Below, piece by piece: positions 63,171-64,000 of a stretch of 64,000 bases of DNA. The DNA comes from an uncultured Bacteroidota bacterium. GTDB lineage: Bacteria > Bacteroidota > Bacteroidia > Bacteroidales > UBA12077. The position numbers and the translations under genes were made by a program. The notes below the pieces were generated by a model that was given only the letters and a program-made list of their open reading frames with translations, was not told where the DNA came from and searched no databases. Location: positions 62,001 through 126,000 of the forward strand of contig CAJXLK010000002.1 in assembly GCA_913055635.1 (NCBI GenBank). The letters are read 5' to 3'. Every line of letters starts with the position of its first letter. The stretch's first letter is position 1.

Positions 63171-63656
63171 ATGAACAACATCATCGGACATAACAACGGT
63201 CAAAACATCCTGCTGGTGGGCATTGGAAATGTTTTAAAAAAAGACGACGGGGTCGGGGTCTACATCAGTCAACATATTGGCCCGGTTGCCCGGGTAAAGG
63301 CATTAACCGTTGAAATGAGCATAGAAAATTACATTGGAAAGATCAACACATTGAATCCCGAGGTGTTGATCCTGGCCGATTGTATGGATCTGGGTGCGGC
63401 ACCCGGCCATTGGGACCTGAAGGCTGCCACAGATATTGCCGGGCATACGACCAATACCCACAACATCTCGCTGGAACAGGTATCCCAATTGTTCCACTGT
63501 CCGGTTTATTTTCTGGGGATCCAGCCCCTCGACATATCCTTTGGTGAAGGCCTGAGCCCGCAGGTCAGGAAAACAGCCGATGCCCTGGTCGAAAAAATCA
63601 ACCGCATCGGCGATGAATGGCCAGCAACAGAGCTATTAAACAACCAACATATTTAA
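63171..63656 (+). CDS. [NiFe] hydrogenase maturation protease (HycI/HyaD family)
   Basis: 161 residues. The family signature is VGIGNVLKKDDGVGVYI near the N-terminus, with Asp in KKDDG as the expected nickel-sensing residue. Other residues are ADCMDLGAAPG (second Asp) and THNISLEQV (His). It would cleave the 34-residue tail of the large subunit after Arg367 once nickel is in place. I use the ATG at 63171, since the longer frame opens at a TTG and adds a non-conserved segment. The operon position suggests a dedicated protease for this hydrogenase. Confidence 0.92.
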   Translation: MNNIIGHNNGQNILLVGIGNVLKKDDGVGVYISQHIGPVARVKALTVEMSIENYIGKINTLNPEVLILADCMDLGAAPGHWDLKAATDIAGHTTNTHNISLEQVSQLFHCPVYFLGIQPLDISFGEGLSPQVRKTADALVEKINRIGDEWPATELLNNQHI

Positions 63657-63670
63657 AAATGGGAGGTCCT

Positions 63671-64000
63671 ATGTGGTATGATTATTATTGCCCCGTGTGC
63701 AAAGGTCAGCTTCGGGTTGAAAACAGCCTGGTATTCACCGCCAGGAGCAAAAAGACCAATCAGAAAGGTCTGATTTTCCTGAGTCCTGAACTGGGGAACT
63801 ACACCACCAGCAAACATCCGAATTTTCAGATTGAAGAAGGGGAGGAATTTTCCCTGTATTGCCCCATCTGCCATACCACTTTAAACCGGGAAGAAAACAA
63901 CAACCTGGTCAAGGTGTTCATGCAGGATGAGCAAGGCAAGGAATATGAAATTTTCTTTTCCGGCATTGCAGGCGAGAAATGCACCTACAAACTGCGCGAC
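63671..64000 (+). CDS. Zinc-ribbon protein, partial (C-terminus outside window)
   Basis: 110 codons are visible and the frame is open at the window end. GGGAGG lies 5 bp before the ATG at 63671, an unusually good ribosome-binding site for Bacteroidota, which decides against the ATG at 63659. Two CxxC knuckles, YYCPVCKG at residues 6-12 and YCPICHTT at ~63-70, form a probable zinc ribbon. No catalytic motif was recognised. The position after the hydrogenase protease suggests a role linked to the hydrogenase, not proven. Confidence 0.7.
   Translation, partial: MWYDYYCPVCKGQLRVENSLVFTARSKKTNQKGLIFLSPELGNYTTSKHPNFQIEEGEEFSLYCPICHTTLNREENNNLVKVFMQDEQGKEYEIFFSGIAGEKCTYKLRD

Noticed and set aside
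1-64000. tRNA, rRNA or insertion sequences
   Set aside because: I looked for TPsiC-arm motifs, conserved rRNA segments and transposase DDE or HUH patterns and found none. A covariance-model search would be needed to exclude small RNAs.

Overview
The window is about 64 kb of chromosome from an anaerobic or facultative member of the Bacteroidota, most likely Bacteroidales or Marinilabiliales. The evidence is a TonB-dependent receptor with a carboxypeptidase-regulatory-like N-terminus, a DUF4301 protein, a head-GIN protein, a ribosomal protein S16 with a long acidic tail, a sigma/anti-sigma pair of Bacteroidota type, and several exact matches to the Bacteroidota -7 promoter element TAnnTTTG. No rRNA, tRNA, insertion sequence, phage gene or CRISPR array was seen. 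The genus cannot be fixed by reading alone.

Region 1 (1-20.8 kb) is housekeeping and envelope genes. It holds two lipoproteins, an ECF sigma factor with an anti-sigma protein that appears to reach both membranes, deoxynucleoside kinase, a GH3-family protein, a methionine-type aminotransferase, RecO, two Xaa-Pro aminopeptidases, a three-gene succinate dehydrogenase/fumarate reductase operon, a glycosyltransferase with threonylcarbamoyl-AMP synthase, a head-GIN protein, an acyl-CoA thioesterase, and rpsP-rimM. Region 2 (21-35.2 kb) holds dnaE, trxA, a NifX-like protein, a DUF72 protein, a 0.55 kb array of palindromic repeats, a DUF4301 protein, a TonB-dependent receptor and a 1054-residue TPR protein. 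Region 3 (35.5-42.6 kb) is a nucleotide-sugar cluster: UDP-glucose dehydrogenase, UDP-xylose synthase, RfbA, RfbC and RfbD (no RfbB), and a phosphohexomutase.

Region 4 (43.3-64 kb) is the centrepiece. A leftward hypF-C-D-E-A-B maturation set with rex upstream lies head to head with a rightward 16-gene operon. That operon encodes a diaphorase-like pair resembling sulfhydrogenase beta and gamma subunits, a polyferredoxin, a group 4 membrane-bound [NiFe] hydrogenase (NuoH-, NuoB-, NuoC-, NuoD- and NuoI-like subunits), an additional NuoL-like subunit and a complete Mrp Na+/H+ antiporter module. A maturation protease and a zinc-ribbon protein follow. The large subunit keeps both CxxC motifs and a cleavable C-terminal tail. 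The simplest reading is an ion-pumping or ion-driven hydrogenase that exchanges electrons between H2, ferredoxin and possibly NAD(P)H, under redox control by Rex.

Many spacers hold unrelated minisatellites: units of about 15, 21, 58, 83 and 135 bp, plus interspersed hairpins. They are concentrated around the sugar and hydrogenase genes.
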